Source: Mucidula mucida (taxonomy: Eukaryota > Basidiomycota > Agaricomycetes > Agaricales > Physalacriaceae). From it: a stretch of DNA of 64,000 nt. Of the stretch, positions 1 to 14,600 are shown in pieces (positions within the stretch are counted from its first letter, which is position 1; the number at the start of each line of letters is the position of its first letter). The notes under the pieces are model-generated. The model worked only from the letters and a program-made list of their open reading frames with translations, did not search any database and was not told the DNA's origin. Where the stretch lies: assembly GCA_015501055.1 (NCBI GenBank), contig JADNYV010000020.1:1-64000 (forward strand), read 5' to 3'. The position numbers were made by a program, and so were the translations under genes.

Positions 1-2
1 AA

Positions 3-423
3 CGCGAAGCATCGCTGCCCCCGCCGCCTCTTGAAGAGGCGTTCGTCGAACGGCAGCTTTATTACCCAGAACCGGTATCTGCTGGGTCACAGCTGTCCTC
101 CCCCGTCGACCCCGCCCTCCCTTCCCACTTCTTTCCCCCCGAATATCTAATCAACAGTTCACCATTTCCCGCCACAGCGCCCATGTACCCGCTTCCAGGC
201 CAGAGTTTTTCCCGGAGATCCTTCTCAGGTTTTTCCTTCTGACAGCGCCTGTTACCAAGAAACCCCGTCTCCTGGGTTTGATTTCTTCGCCTTTCCTTCA
301 CCGGTGGGCGATTCGGATTATCTGGCAGATCTTATGAACTTTGAGATGCCCATGCCTTTGATCCCCACTTGGATGCATCTGCGCCCGTTATGGGCTTCTG
401 ACGCGCAAGTCTACCACTCGTAA
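3..423 (+). pseudogene. 3' end of an unidentified gene, frame not continuous
   Basis: An open frame enters from the left edge and reads a Pro/Ser-rich stretch to a stop near base 242. Protein-like sequence continues in a second frame, with PSPGFDFFAFPSP and then DYLADLMNFEMPMP, and ends either at the TAA at 421-423 or, in a third frame, at a TGA near 401. The acidic and hydrophobic tail resembles an activation domain, but no family is recognised. I found no intron of normal size that joins the frames, so the 3' end may be decayed or carry small indels. It could also be an intact gene whose splicing I have misread, because most of the gene lies outside the window. Confidence is low. Confidence 0.3.
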
Positions 424-960
424 TGTATTGTATGCACATTCTCTCTTACGACACGCTTTCCGCTCTCCCTTTCCTTCCTTATCCTTCCTGTCTCTTCCGT
501 CCTTTCTTCCTACATTACCTTGCTTGATTACTCATCACCACACTTCTTGGTTCACGAGCTGTAACAATACTGACATCCCCTCTTAGCACGGACTTTTCTA
601 CATACTACCCACTTCCGTTGTTGTTGTAGATCATGTAGACCAAGTGAACAACTATTCCTGGACCCACCTCAGTGATCAACGTGCTATGGCCATCACGCAG
701 ATCCTCAGCCACACTAAAGGACGTACACGGCACGCCCACAACCAGCAGGTGTAACGTTCGCGGCGGCCCCAAAGCCTCGTCACCTGAAGTATGGTGGCGC
801 CGCCACCACCACCGGTATCCGGGCGCTATCCTTGAAAGTTGAAACGACCGCCGATTTGCACATTGGAAACTTGTGATATAAATTTTGAGATTAAAACCAT
901 GTGAGATCCCCGGTGTTATTAACTCTTACAACCTTCCTTTCGCGGCACAAGGGATCTCAA
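424..960. other. Intergenic stretch, no gene seen
   Basis: Pyrimidine-rich sequence with no ORF, RNA gene or repeat that I can support. Probably the 3' flank of the gene at the left edge. Confidence 0.4.
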
Positions 961-1960
961 GCATATGCTACCAATCTTGAATCTCCGATTCTGGGTGGAG
1001 ACGGAGGCAAAAGATGTCTCCATGGAATCTGATCTGAGCAAGTGCTTCCACGGAGGGTAAAGTCAATGACCGCCACAGAGAGCCCATTTCCGAGTCCATA
1101 TGACGATGCCGCGCATTACCGATATGAGGCACTGTCCGGAAACGCAACAAGAACGCGTCCCGGGCGGCAATGACTGAGATAGACGATGAGGCTGAATTAG
1201 AATCTACCCTGCCGCCAGGATTCAACAGGAAGTGAATATGATAGAAAGGAGACAAAACAAGCTACTCTCTAGTGTTTCCGCAGAGAAGCAACAACGCCAG
1301 AACTTCGAGTGCGGCCTGAGTGCAGGCTTCGATAACTCATCGCTGGATGACTACAGCGAAGACATAATCGATCCTGGAAATGAAGATTCTTGACTGGCCG
1401 GTCAGGACTCAGAATGGGTTTTGCGGGGAGCTCCTGCGCCTTTAACCGACTCGGACTCCGCAGGACACAAAGATTGACACGGTCCCCAGAGTCCCCAAGG
1501 ATTTCAAATATTGCGAGCACGAACGAAGACCACATTCCGTATCCCAACCAATCACTCACTGAACCATGAACCTTAAATGAAATTCACAGAGTCCAGGACA
1601 TACCGAGAAGTCGTAACTATCATAGCTCGCGCGAGGAAGATCTGAAGCACCAGCACGAAACCCGAGATATCTTTCTGCGTGAAGCAAAGAGGATAGACGA
1701 AGGGTCCTTCTAAGCTAGTAAAATTGTTCCAACAAGCACTGGGCCAAGCTAAGGAGCAACGAGGTCAGGAGAGGAGAAAAGCTGCGACAACGAGCCTGAA
1801 ATTAATGAATCCAAGCCATGTCAAGTTAGTCGATCAGGTCAGGTGCTGAACACCGAATGTGAAGAGATAGCCGGCAAAAGAATCTGGAGGAGGTCGACAT
1901 GAAAGGAGAAGTACGAGTCACTGGCCAACATACCGAACATTTGAAGAGTAGATATGACTA
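961..1960 (+). pseudogene. Decayed coding region of unknown family
   Basis: The plus strand carries a series of short protein-like segments in alternating frames, each ended by a stop. Examples are TESPFPSPYDDAAHYRYE near 1080, ELESTLPPGFNRK near 1195, NSSLDDYSEDIIDPGNEDS near 1335, SSREEDLKHQHETRDIFL near 1620 and NLEEVDMK near 1885. The composition is charged and partly coiled-coil-like. The segments follow one another along one strand but no set of GT-AG introns joins them. That is the pattern expected of an old gene broken by indels and stops. No product is recognised. A multi-intron gene with unusual splicing is the alternative. Confidence 0.3.
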
Positions 1961-2145
1961 TCGATACATACCACCGTTAGGCCCAGTTGTTTTTATCATA
2001 TTTCCCCTTCCTCGGGTGTTTCCTCTCGTTCTTGCCTTTGCTCCCTACCGCTGCTACTCTCTTTATCCTTTGCTACATCTCTCTCCAAGCGAGGTTTCTG
2101 AAGCGACAGAGATCAGGCGCAGAGCTTGAGATTAAGAACATTCCA

Positions 2146-4721
2146 CTATACCTTTTCTGTCCGGCCATCGACACTATCGCTTTCCTTATCTCTCGCTCGT
2201 TTTTCACCTCCTTCCGGTTCGTCTTTATCTCTGACAGTGTACTCTCCCTTGGAACGATCTCGTCCTCTGTCTCGTTCTCGTTCCCGATGCCTGCGATCAG
2301 AGTCGTGTCTTGCAGAACGAGAATCCCTATCCCTATCCCTCTCATCGCGAGGATACTCCTTTGAAGAACGCCTGTCGTAGTCGTCGTGTCGGTAATGATC
2401 GCGATGTCGCTTGTCATAGTCTTTGCCACGATCCCTGTCGCGTTCGCGGTCTCGGTCGTAATCGTCACGAACGGGCTCCTTGCGCTTCCGGCTTGTTGTA
2501 GAACCATCCTCGGAGGCAGCATGCTCCCTTTGGCGTTCCTTCTGTCGCTTCACAAATTTGGCAAATGCAGTACGACGTGCCTCTTCATCTTCGATAGCTT
2601 TGAACTCCGGTAAGTGGTCCATAAGAGGAAGCGCCTGTATACGTTGAGCCCCAAGAAGAACGCCTAAAGGTTTCTACTTACCGCCTCGTATGTCATATTG
2701 TAGTCGATGGGCTCCGGTAGTTTCTTCAAAGCGTAACGGAAATCATCTTGTAAATGCCTTAGCTTTCGCTCTGCCCGACGTCTTTCATCAGCTACTTTTT
2801 TCAAGGCCGTTTCGCGTAGCTGTAACACAGATAAGAAACAAGGAAGCGAAGAACAGACATCATACGCACGGTATTATAAATGTCGACCAAGTCGTCCTTG
2901 GACAGCTCTTTGACAGAGGAATGCTCAAGAGAACTGACGACCTGGATGAAGGTATCCTCGGATGTATCGGCTTTGACCTCGAAGGCCTCGTCGCGTGCCT
3001 TGAGTGCGTCTTCCAAAGTCGCGATCTTGGCATCCAACTTCTGGTCGAATCCATCGACGAGATCCCAAAAGAGCTCTAGCTGGTTGGAGCCCGGGTTTCC
3101 TAACATGTTGAGGTACCGCTCATCTTTGCTGAACAATGGGTAGACTTGCTTCCACTTTGTACGAGCCTTAAGCTTTCCACCGTCAACTAGCTCCTGGAGA
3201 AGCTCCTACAGCGCGTCCAATGAACTTTGAAGACATTTTTGATGAAAAACAACATTTTGACATACCTTGAACGCTTCACGCGCTTTTCTTTGTTTGCGAG
3301 TGTTCTCCACTTGCTCCTTCCGCATCTGATCATCGAATTCTCTCTCCTTGACACGACTGTAATCCTCGAAAGCGAGAAGGATGTCAAGCGGGGGCAGCTT
3401 TTGGATTTCAGGGTCTGACTTCCATTCGTCTGAATCAATGATGAGATTGTACGCCGTGCGCCATCGTGTCACAGCGTCTACGCCTAGTTGTTTGAAAAGG
3501 GACACCACCTTGGCTGTGGCTCGCGTGCGTGCAGCAGTGCGTTCTTGCTAGCATTGGAGGATGAGTAAATACAATCCATGTCCAAACAACGCGACTTACA
3601 GCCTCTCGCGCCTTTAGACCTTCAACGTATTCTTCGAAAATCAAACGTCTTTCCGATTCGATTCTCGCGGTCTGCCAGATAGGATGCTGTGAGAACAATT
3701 TATCGGCCGTCGAAAAGGTAGTGTAATGAAAAACGTTCGGATTGCCCTTGAGCATGTTGCGCAGGGCGGGCCTCAGTTTGGCAAGTCGTGCTTCGCGTTC
3801 CTCTTTCTCTTTATTTACGAGAGACAAAGTATACTGACGTGACTGTGAGTGGGGACTGGCGGGGAGAAGAAGGGGATGCCCTACTTTTTCAAAGACAGCT
3901 TTTTTCTCGGAAAGACTGTTAAGGGCTTTATACAGAGGATCTGTGATGATGGCACGCATTGTCTTCTCCCATGTCCAATCGGGAGCCACACCCGCCTTGC
4001 GAAGGAGATGTGTAAAGGCCTTTTCTCCTTCTTCCACGGTTGCGAATCCATTGTGTGGAATGACTGGGTCGTCAGGCATGTTGGGTCGAGCAGGCAGGAT
4101 GCTGCTAGCCGCGAGCGGTAATCCGCCATTATGTGGCCCAACAGCGAGCTCGTTCCCGTTTGTCGGCGTGGCATCTGAGCTCGGTGGTGCAGTTATTGCT
4201 CCTTGTCTGTCAAATAGTGAGATGGCGCATCATACATAGACCACTGCGACGCACGCAGTCGGTGTCTGCACCGCGGCCAGACCCTCTTTCTCAACCTTTT
4301 CCATCACTAGGACGAGCTCGTCCGGCATGTCCCATTTCGATTCTTTGGTTTCCGTCTGAGACTAGTTAGCGACAGACTAGTCAGATAGACGACGGCGCAC
4401 ATTGTAGTAATACTTTCTGCCTCCGGAAAAGTACTCTTTCCACTTCGTCTCATTGAGCGCCCTCTGTACAGATTGAGTGTGTGCGCAGTATCAAGCCGTT
4501 GCATCGTACCTCGAATGGCGTCTTCAATTCTTGAACAGTGTTAGGTTCTGGGAACAAGTAGCACAACCAGAAACGCACCATCTGGCTTTTCCCAAACACT
4601 CTGCTTCGTTCCCGTATTAAACCAGTACGTTCTCCCCTCCGGATTACGATGCTCAGTCTTTAACCATGGTTAATCAATAGCGTATAACCCAACACAATCA
4701 ATAACGTGCCCAGATATTCAT
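2146..4721 (-). CDS. PRP40: Pre-mRNA-processing factor Prp40 (WW-FF protein, U1 snRNP)
   Basis: Prp40 is a U1 snRNP protein that bridges the 5' splice site complex to branch-point factors during early spliceosome assembly. Two WW domains open the protein: [20 protein letters not shown]..., then [13 protein letters not shown] with [11 protein letters not shown] across an intron. FF-type helical repeats follow, seen as [39 protein letters not shown] and [17 protein letters not shown]. The C-terminus from about 2500 down is an RS/RD/RE-rich tail with [10 protein letters not shown] runs. The start is set by a four-codon exon, ATG AAT ATC TGG at 4710-4721, followed by an intron that begins GC and ends AG. 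This makes the first WW domain start [12 protein letters not shown], as expected for the family. At least eight introns. Identity is secure; inner splice sites are approximate. Confidence 0.9.
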
Positions 4722-4794
4722 CCTGACGTTGAAGGTGGAAGAAAGAGATGAGTTTCCCACGGTACGCTGGATCACAAGTTGGAAGCGGCTTTTT

Positions 4795-5789
4795 CTATTC
4801 TTTATTACGAACGATGTACAGATAATAATGGAAAGCGTCGCCCATCTCCTGTACCTGCATTGATGTAGATGGTCGAACGAGAAATCGTTTACGGAAATGC
4901 GGTTGCCCAAAAGTCAGGTAAAGAAATAATCCTGTCTTGGGTCGTAGGACTCTGCGACGACCTGAAATGAGTGATGAATCCATACTCTGAATCCTATCGC
5001 CTACCTTATCACCTCGTCCACCTCTTTCGTGCAGTCAGAAACAACTTGCTCCGGAGGGTCCTACGATCAAGTTTAGTAAACTTTCGTGTCGCGAACGCTT
5101 CGTAGTCACTACCCAGACATCTCCTTTGGCGGTCATCATAGCATCCATCGTTCCTTTGTCGATCGCAACGTCGAAGCTATCCGCGTCAAAAGATAGCTCA
5201 CGAACGTCCATAACATGCCCTTCACCTCCCTATCAATCTCTGAATTCTCGACCCAAGGAGCACTTACACTCCATTTCTGGTCGCGTAGACTCGTGTCTTT
5301 GCTTCATCTGGTCGATGACCACCGCAGAATACTGAATATATGAGCTCAGCGTCAAATTCAAGGTTCAACTTACATCGACGTTAACAATATTCCTGTAACC
5401 GTCATCATACATCTTTCTCAAGGATAGTCAACGTTGCTGAAATCTTGAAGCTACACGTAGGAACACACATCTTGGGACAGCGTTGAATTCCCGCAACCGA
5501 GCATCAAGATCCTCCAAGTTTTGTTCGGAATGAGATCGCGAAAGAGGGGAGCGATTTCAGCATAAGACTTGAACCAGTCAAAGGACCCTCCATCAGATTC
5601 ACTGGCAAAAAAAGACATCGACCGTCTAAGTACTTGAGCAATCAACATTGAAGAGAGGTCTTAACGCACGCCTGATATCGTCGATCCCTGCGTCTTTTGA
5701 GTCCTGTTGCAACGATGGCACGAGTTGACGCACCAATAGTCTTTCGTCCCATACTGCTCGTTACTCTCTGGTAGTATGCTGGTGCTCAT
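4795..5789 (-). CDS. Class I SAM methyltransferase, EEF1A lysine methyltransferase-like
   Basis: Reads MSTSILPESNEQYGTKDYW, then SDGGSFDWFKSYAEIAPLF, then RILMLGCGNSTLSQD (the SAM-binding motif I, LGCGNS), DDGYRNIVNVD (motif II acidic end) and SFDVAIDKGTMDAMM. This order is typical of the METTL13/EEF1AKMT4 group, which methylates elongation factor 1A or related substrates in the cytosol. The end is HYYLYIVRNKE followed by TAG at 4795. Several short introns, for example one right after NIVNVD. The ATG at 5789 is chosen because homologues begin close to the SNEQYGTKDYW motif; an in-frame TTG upstream is not used. The 73-bp gap to the PRP40 start suggests the short intergenic space serves as PRP40's promoter. 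The substrate is inferred from family resemblance only. Confidence 0.8.
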
Positions 5790-5978
5790 GATGAAGGTCG
5801 CGAAAAAGCTTGGTCTGCTCGGCCGAACGGCCCGATGATCTTCCTCGACGAAGAGACGACCATGATACATAAAGAGGTTGAATAAGTCTAAATGTGGTAT
5901 AAGTATGCTTGATATATTATGAAATGTATTGTAGTCTATATTCCCAATCCCAAAGAAATTTAATCGCTTGTTCTGCGT

Positions 5979-7973
<1,995 letters not shown>

Positions 7974-8321
7974 GTCCACCGATAAGGACGAGATATAGGA
8001 CCGCAAGAGATTGGGGGAAACGAACTCGCTAGACTTTCATGGGGTACTTTAAGCTGATATCCGGCCATAACCGGTCCGAGAACCGAGCCAGGAAATCCCC
8101 AACGCGATCGCGCGTCTTCCGCTCTGTTCCGCTACATTTCCAGGGCGAATAACGCGCTGAACATAAGAAGCCTGACGTGTGCACATTCTGCATCCAAGAG
8201 CACAGAACCACATCCAGCTTCACAGCGGACTTTAAATGTACCTCCCCCAACGTTCAGATCATATGTCTGATTAGCGAGTCCGTTCGCAAAAAATATACTA
8301 ATTCTACACCCTGCTTGTAAC

Positions 8322-10572
8322 TTACAAGATATCAAACTTCACCTTCTCCTCCTCTGTCCATGAAAACACAGGGAACGGATGTGCTTCGGTATTGAACACC
8401 CATTGTTCCAAGGGAAGTGGATTCTCTTCCATACACATGAGGTGAAGATATTTTAACCTGGAGGAGAGTCATCAGCGCGATTGACGAGCAGACAAACGGA
8501 TGAAATATTGTACGTCTCAGCTAGGAAATAACTAGGAGAAGTTAGCGTCGATTTAGACGCACATTGATTTTTTAGTCTTACCTAGGCATATCGTCTAATT
8601 TCGGAGGCGGCACCTTCTCTACAGATTTCAAACTAGCATATCCGTATGGTGTCTTGCTGTGCTTCTCAATGCTTTCAAAGATCTTCCATCCTCGCTCACG
8701 CCATTTTGAATCGCCAGTGATACGCCACATGAGATACAAGGATTCGACAGTCTAGAATCGTTCGCACCATCTTCCAGTCAATGTAAAGAAACCACTCACT
8801 TCTGGCCTCAGCATATAACTGTGCTTTTTGATGGCGTAATCCCTCCCTCTAATGCCGCCACGCAATCTTTCCTTCTCAGTGTATACGATAGGCGCGGTGT
8901 CCTTTGTCCCAGGAGGAGATCCACGAGCGCCAGAAGCTTTCCATTGATCCATCGCGTCCATCCACACTGTTCCAGGACCTGCAACTTCTTCCGCGCTAGC
9001 CCGAACAACGATCTCATCTGGACTCAAGCCTGCGGGTTGATCCGCGTACATTAACCAGCAGGTTTGTGCAAGGCCTTCGGCAGCCCACATGTGAAGATCC
9101 TTCAACTTGTACCCGGAGAGCCGGCGATACCCTTCTCCAGCAAAGCCAAACTTTCCTTGGGATGCCAGCTCCCCTAGGTTCAGATTAAGAGAGTCGAACT
9201 GATCCCAAGGCAGAGTATGTACTCCCAATGCGAAGAGGCCTGGAAGAAAACAAGACAGATGTTCCATAATATGTGAAGGCTTTCCACGTTCCTCGTGTAC
9301 AGGATCTTTCGTGTCCGTCACGTATAAAAGGTGTCGCGTTGGAGAGATGTAGAGAAGATTGGAGATGATATGAGTGGTCGTACGAATGTCTAGGTCCTAA
9401 CATCAACTGCCAATGCCCAAAAGAAACATACATTAAATCGCACGCACACATATCAAGATTCGCTTTATCCGATTTCGCAGTCAGTAAGTACTGCTTCAAC
9501 AGATACTCGTGCGCACTATCCGCCTGAGCACCGGCGGATAAGCGATCTAGATATTCAGCTTCATGAGAGCGGAGTAATTCAGCCTTGGTTTAATACTTAC
9601 AGTCGACAGGTTGCGCATTGGTCAAGTTCCAACCAATAGGAAACATTCCTCCAGTCTGACGAAGATCTGCCTTCTCGAGAGCGCGAATAACAGTATTGGC
9701 GCGATCGAAATGTTCCTTCTTGCCAGTCACCTTGGCTAGATACGTGTACTCCAGTTGCAAGCTGGCTATTTCCGCTAAGATACCAATTTCGGGCCCTATG
9801 ATCTCTCCACTGATATTTGAAACCTGAATTGAGAGAGTATCGAGAATAGATTGCAAAGACTGACTTCGTGGGGTTCACTCCATACACAGCAAGTCCGCTC
9901 GGAGTCTGGAAGACAGGGTCGAGTTTTCGCGCGAGCTCGTCAGCGCGATGGAGCAGTAGCGCGTCTTTGTTGAGCGCGTAAGCTGAAAGCAGTCCTCCCA
10001 GATACCGGATGACCGTTTCAAAGTATGGAACGAATTGACGCTGCGGATACGTGTCGCGTTATAGGCCGCGTAGAACATGGGCGTGCCACCTACGTCTGGA
10101 AGATCAAATTTGGTGGCCTGTACCATCTCGCGCGCTCTTGCGTACTCGGCATCCAGTCCGAGCATAATCATTGTGTCCAAAGAGTCATATATAGTAACGC
10201 CCCATCCATTAAAACTGGTGACGGTCAGCCAGATACCTTGTGTATCATTGAAGGATGAATTCACTTGTCTGAGTAACCTCTCGATATGGGTTTGATTTCG
10301 TCGTGTGGGGCTGCATGTCTCTCGTAGCCATGATATGCGTGAAGGAAGGCTCGCTTCACCAGTCGCGCACGTTCGTCCCAGCTCAATGGTGGTGCTGTGT
10401 ATGGGTAGAACGAGTCTGCTAATGAGGTATGGGGCAGAATAAGGGAGTACAGCGCCCAGACCGTGACGATCAGGACTGCGCCATACAAGGCATTGCGTGC
10501 AAAGGCTTTATGTCGAATAGCCCGTAGCAGTTGATGACTCCGAGCTACGTTGGCATTGGGAGGGTACGTCAT
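8322..10572 (-). CDS. GH47 alpha-1,2-mannosidase, type II membrane protein
   Basis: Trims alpha-1,2-linked mannose from N-glycans in the ER or Golgi. A short cytosolic N-terminus is followed by one signal-anchor helix (about residues 28-46, ALYGAVLIVTVWALYSLIL). Family motifs in order: RAFLHAYHGYERHA, FNGWGVTIYDSLDTMIMLGL (acid-bearing GH47 motif), GPEIGILAEIASLQLEY, GAQADSAHEYLLKQ, MEHLSCFLPG, and near the C-terminus WVFNTEAHPFPV with the calcium-binding Thr. It ends EEEKVKFDIL and TAA at 8322. About ten short introns. The common GDS(Y/F)YEYLLK motif reads ADSAHEYLLK here, as in a subgroup of fungal enzymes. The single-helix anchor argues for a Golgi or ER processing enzyme and not a secreted one. 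Confidence 0.88.
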
Positions 10573-11669
10573 GGCAATTTAGGCGAAAAGTGCTCCAACC
10601 ATGGGACCGGAGAGCTTTGCTGAACGTTTCTAACAAAAATAGTGAGCTGCGCGATGACGACATGTGCCGGCGGGACGGACTTTCGTTGAATTCGAACTAC
10701 CATGATCATCAGACGACCTCCTTGGTGGACTGCGCAAATTGGTTGACTATCAGAATCTCAGATGGTTTTCTATGGCCTGCCGGGATCGTGCTTACTTTTT
10801 TCGCTTTTGCCTGCGCTCTTGTCACTCCTGGTTGTACTCAAGGCAACGCGACTTCTTTTCTGTCTTTACCTCGACGTACGGCGCACTTGCTGGGCCGGAT
10901 GAATTCCTGCGGTACTACTTTGACGTTCAACACTGCAGCTTCTAGGTTTATGTACAAATCCAGTGAAAAAGCATACTAGTACTCACGACGTACGCATTCG
11001 GTTCCTATTACTGTGGCCTCGATGTCGACCATACCATATAGTGTTCTCTTGGATGTTGTTTTCTAACCGTCCGTACAAATTTCTTTGGAGCCATTCATTG
11101 CATCGGTAAGTAATTGTGTATGTAGCCTTGTCGCATTATTCTTCGGAGGGTCAGATAGAATCCACAATCCGCGGTCTATCAAAGCCATTCGAATATTGAA
11201 CTTGAAGGTTGCTGTGATAACGCCACGCGACAAGGCGATATGTCTACTCTGTGTGGCGTTTGATCATCTCTCACGTTCATTAGGCTTGAGGAATAGGAGA
11301 AGATGCACAGTCTAGCATACAGTTCTACGTGATGGTAGTGAACATTATCCCGTTCAATCATCTGTCCGCGACTGAGTTGTTCGCTTTGTCGAAGGATGTC
11401 GCCTTTGTCTTCTCTGGTTCGGGGTCACGTTGAATTCTTCGGGTAGTCTCGAATGAGGGAAAGTCTTCGATAGTCCGTTGTGAACACTAGTTCGTACATG
11501 ACGTGACATGCAAATGTATATGTTGTCCCGCCCAGTTCCGTGCTGAGTTTGAAAGTAGGTAACCCTATTGGGAAGTTGCCGGGCATCCTTTCGTGGGTTG
11601 ATTTCAGGCGTTGTTTACTCAGTCGCTGTCTATTTCGCCCGTCACCGCCATCTACGCTACGCGGGCACC
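10573..11669. other. Intergenic region between divergent genes
   Basis: About 1.1 kb separating the GH47 gene (minus) from the AP180 gene (plus), so it should hold both promoters. A 129-codon plus-strand ORF from 10590 has a hydrophobic stretch but no start context, no conserved motif and no homologous look, so it is not called. No TATA box, RNA gene or repeat was recognised. Confidence 0.4.
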
Positions 11670-14600
11670 ATGTCGAGCTACGACAAGGTGGTGAAGCTGG
11701 CATGCAAACCCAAGGCGGCCCCGCCAAAGGCAAAGGTGGGTTCGGTATGTCATTGTTTGCTCTCATCTCATCCCTTGTAGTACTTGGACCCCATTATTGC
11801 CGCAACCTGGTCAGAGGACGGCGCCGTCCACGATGTCTGCAAGGCCCTTTCTCCGCGCTTCAGAGAACCCAATGCGATTGTGCGACGCCCACCCACTCCC
11901 CCCGCGTATCCTGACATCTCCCCAGGTCGTCTTCAAAGCTCTGATTGTGCTCCATACAATGATTCGCAACGGCGCTACCGATAACGTATTGTCCTATCTA
12001 TCATCCTCAGAAGTTCTCCGCCTCAATAACGTCTCCGCTGGCAACTGGGAAGGTCAGCTTATATCCTCGTCACCTCTGGCCTCTGCTGACGGGTCAATAT
12101 AGGTTACCGACCACCTGACAATCTGCAGAACTATGCTGCTTATCTCGAATCCCGTATCAGGGCATACAAGGACCTAAAACACGACGCAGTCCGGGTGCAG
12201 GCCGAGTCAAACCGAGATATGCGCACTTCCCAATCCATCGAAGAAGAAGGTTACCGCGTCAAGAAAGGTGTCGGGAAGCACGCTCAATCTGCACCACCCA
12301 CCCGTAGCAAAACTATCATGGGTCGCAAGTTGCGATCAATGACCGTCGAGAAGGGCTTACTTCGGGAAACGAAAGCTGTCCACAGAATGATTGACGCCCT
12401 GGTAGAATGCAGAGTGCGTCTTCTCTTTATTTCTTTCAGAACTCATTCTTACATTATATTCAGTTCTATCTTGACAATCTAGAGGACGAGCTAAACATCA
12501 CAGCTCTCCGCATGCTAGTGAAGGACCTCCTGATTTTATTCCAAGCTGGAAATGAAGGTGTCATCAACGTGCTAGGTACACTTCCGACTTCTCCTGGTCC
12601 TTGTCAACCTCATAACGACTATATAGAACACTATTTCGAGATGTCGCACGTCGATGCCGAGCAAGCGTTGGCGTTATATCGCCACTTTTGCAAACAGACG
12701 GAATGCGTCGTCGAGTTTCTTGGTGTGGCCAAGAAGCTTCAAAACCTTCTAAATGTGCCAATTCCAAACCTGAAGCATGTCAGTATTCTCGCTTCTAGGC
12801 CTTTGGCGTCAATTTATGTTTCCATCACAGGCGCCCGTATCGTTAGCAGGTGCCCTGCAGGAGTATCTTGATGATCCCAACTTCGAGCAGAATCGGATTG
12901 AGTATAAGACAAACAAGGACGCCGCTGAGCGTTCGGCACGAAAAGGCAGTTCGACGATAAAAAAGACAGAAAGAAGTATGTGCATCTATCTACTTTATAA
13001 TGTCGACGGCTGATTGATCGACGTTCAGCAGCAGAGTCGAGACCTTCAACAGCTCCGTCGTCGTCGTCCGCCCCATTACCATCCAACAACTCGTCTGATA
13101 TCTCCAAAGCACACCCCGTCATCGATTTCTTCTCTGCTATTGAAGGGGAACAGCCTACAATGTTCAATCCGGCGACGAATAGGTTAGTTCTATCCTTTTC
13201 ATCTTGTTTTATCTTTTAAATGTCCCACACTCTTAGTCCCAGCACTGCATATTTCCAGCAACAAGGCGCTGCGAACCCGTTCGTCCAAATGCAGATGGCC
13301 ACTGGTCAGCCGTTTGCGATGCAGCCTCAACCCACTGGATTTCCGATGGGGGGAGGTGCACCGAACCCTTTTGGTCTCCAAGCCTCCCCTTCAGCTCCTT
13401 CTCATTTACGGCCGCAACCGACCGGCCAGCCGGGTGGGCATCGTCCTTTCACTTCATTCATTCCGAATGGACAGATGCCGGGCGCAAACCAGGGCTTTTT
13501 GCAACCGCAAATGACGGGAGCGAATCCTTTCCGACAAAGCGTTCTTGTCCCGCAGACTACTGGCATGGCCATGTTTGGTGTTGGCGGGCCAGGCATACAG
13601 CCACAGAATACGGCGACACCGTTTATGAACAGTGCCAATACTGGCGTGGTTCAAGGGCAATCCGTTTTCGGGGGTTCTCCGTTTGGAACACAGCCGAACA
13701 TGAACGGTCAACCAAGCACGAATGCTTTGTCGAACTTGACTGGTCAGTGGAATATGAACGGTCAACCAGGTATGAACGGCCAGCCGTTCGCGAATCCATC
13801 ACCCTCCTTCAGTTCTCTTGCAACACAGTCATCTTCTACAGTCAATGGTCGGGATGTACCCGCCCGTCCAGCTTCCACTCCTTTGACATCACTTCCATCT
13901 ACATTCTCTTCCAGGTCTCCGCCGACCGCGCAGCCTGTCAAAACACACCAAACTGGAACGAGAAATCCCTTTGGCCGTGTCGTTACGCCTCCACCGGCAG
14001 TACCCAAACAACCAACATTGATGGAACTGGCCATGGGTATGGGAACATCTAATATGAATGGGAATGCCCAACAAAGCAACGACATGCAGCCCTCCCAATC
14101 ATCTACTAGCCAGAACGGTTTTGCTTTTTCGAACAGCGCGCTGAATCCTGGCGCGACCGATATTTCCAGTGTTGCGTCGTCCTTCAGTTTCAACAAACCA
14201 AGCGTGTCGGAGGATTATTCTGCTACATCCACGTCGTCATTTTCTCCTAGTGGCATCAACTCTCAGAATACGTCTACCACAATGTCCTCTATGTTTTCGG
14301 ACTCGTTATGGTCCTCTTCTCTGTCTTCACAACAGACTGGTGCGACTAACACTACCAACACCTCGTCGGCGCCTTCGATATCCCTCACGCCTGCTCTGAA
14401 GCCCCAGACGACTGGATTTAGTGGATTGAAACCATTCAAGCCGTCGTCGTCGTTTGGCGCGTCGCTCATGGAGTCTTTGCCCCCCATACCAGGCTCTGCT
14501 CCTGCCACGCCTTCCATCACAGGTACTGCCCCTCAACTGGGTAATACTACGACCGGTACGCAATCAGGGAGCGCTTTTGGCAATCAGTTATCCAGCGGTC

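Noticed and set aside
2073..2522. Minus-strand ORF rich in Thr and Ile
   Set aside because: Out-of-frame shadow of the RD/RE-rich tail of PRP40.
10590..10979. 129-codon plus-strand ORF with a hydrophobic stretch
   Set aside because: No conserved motif, no plausible partner exon, and it sits in a divergent promoter region. A second hydrophobic frame overlaps it, which points to base composition.
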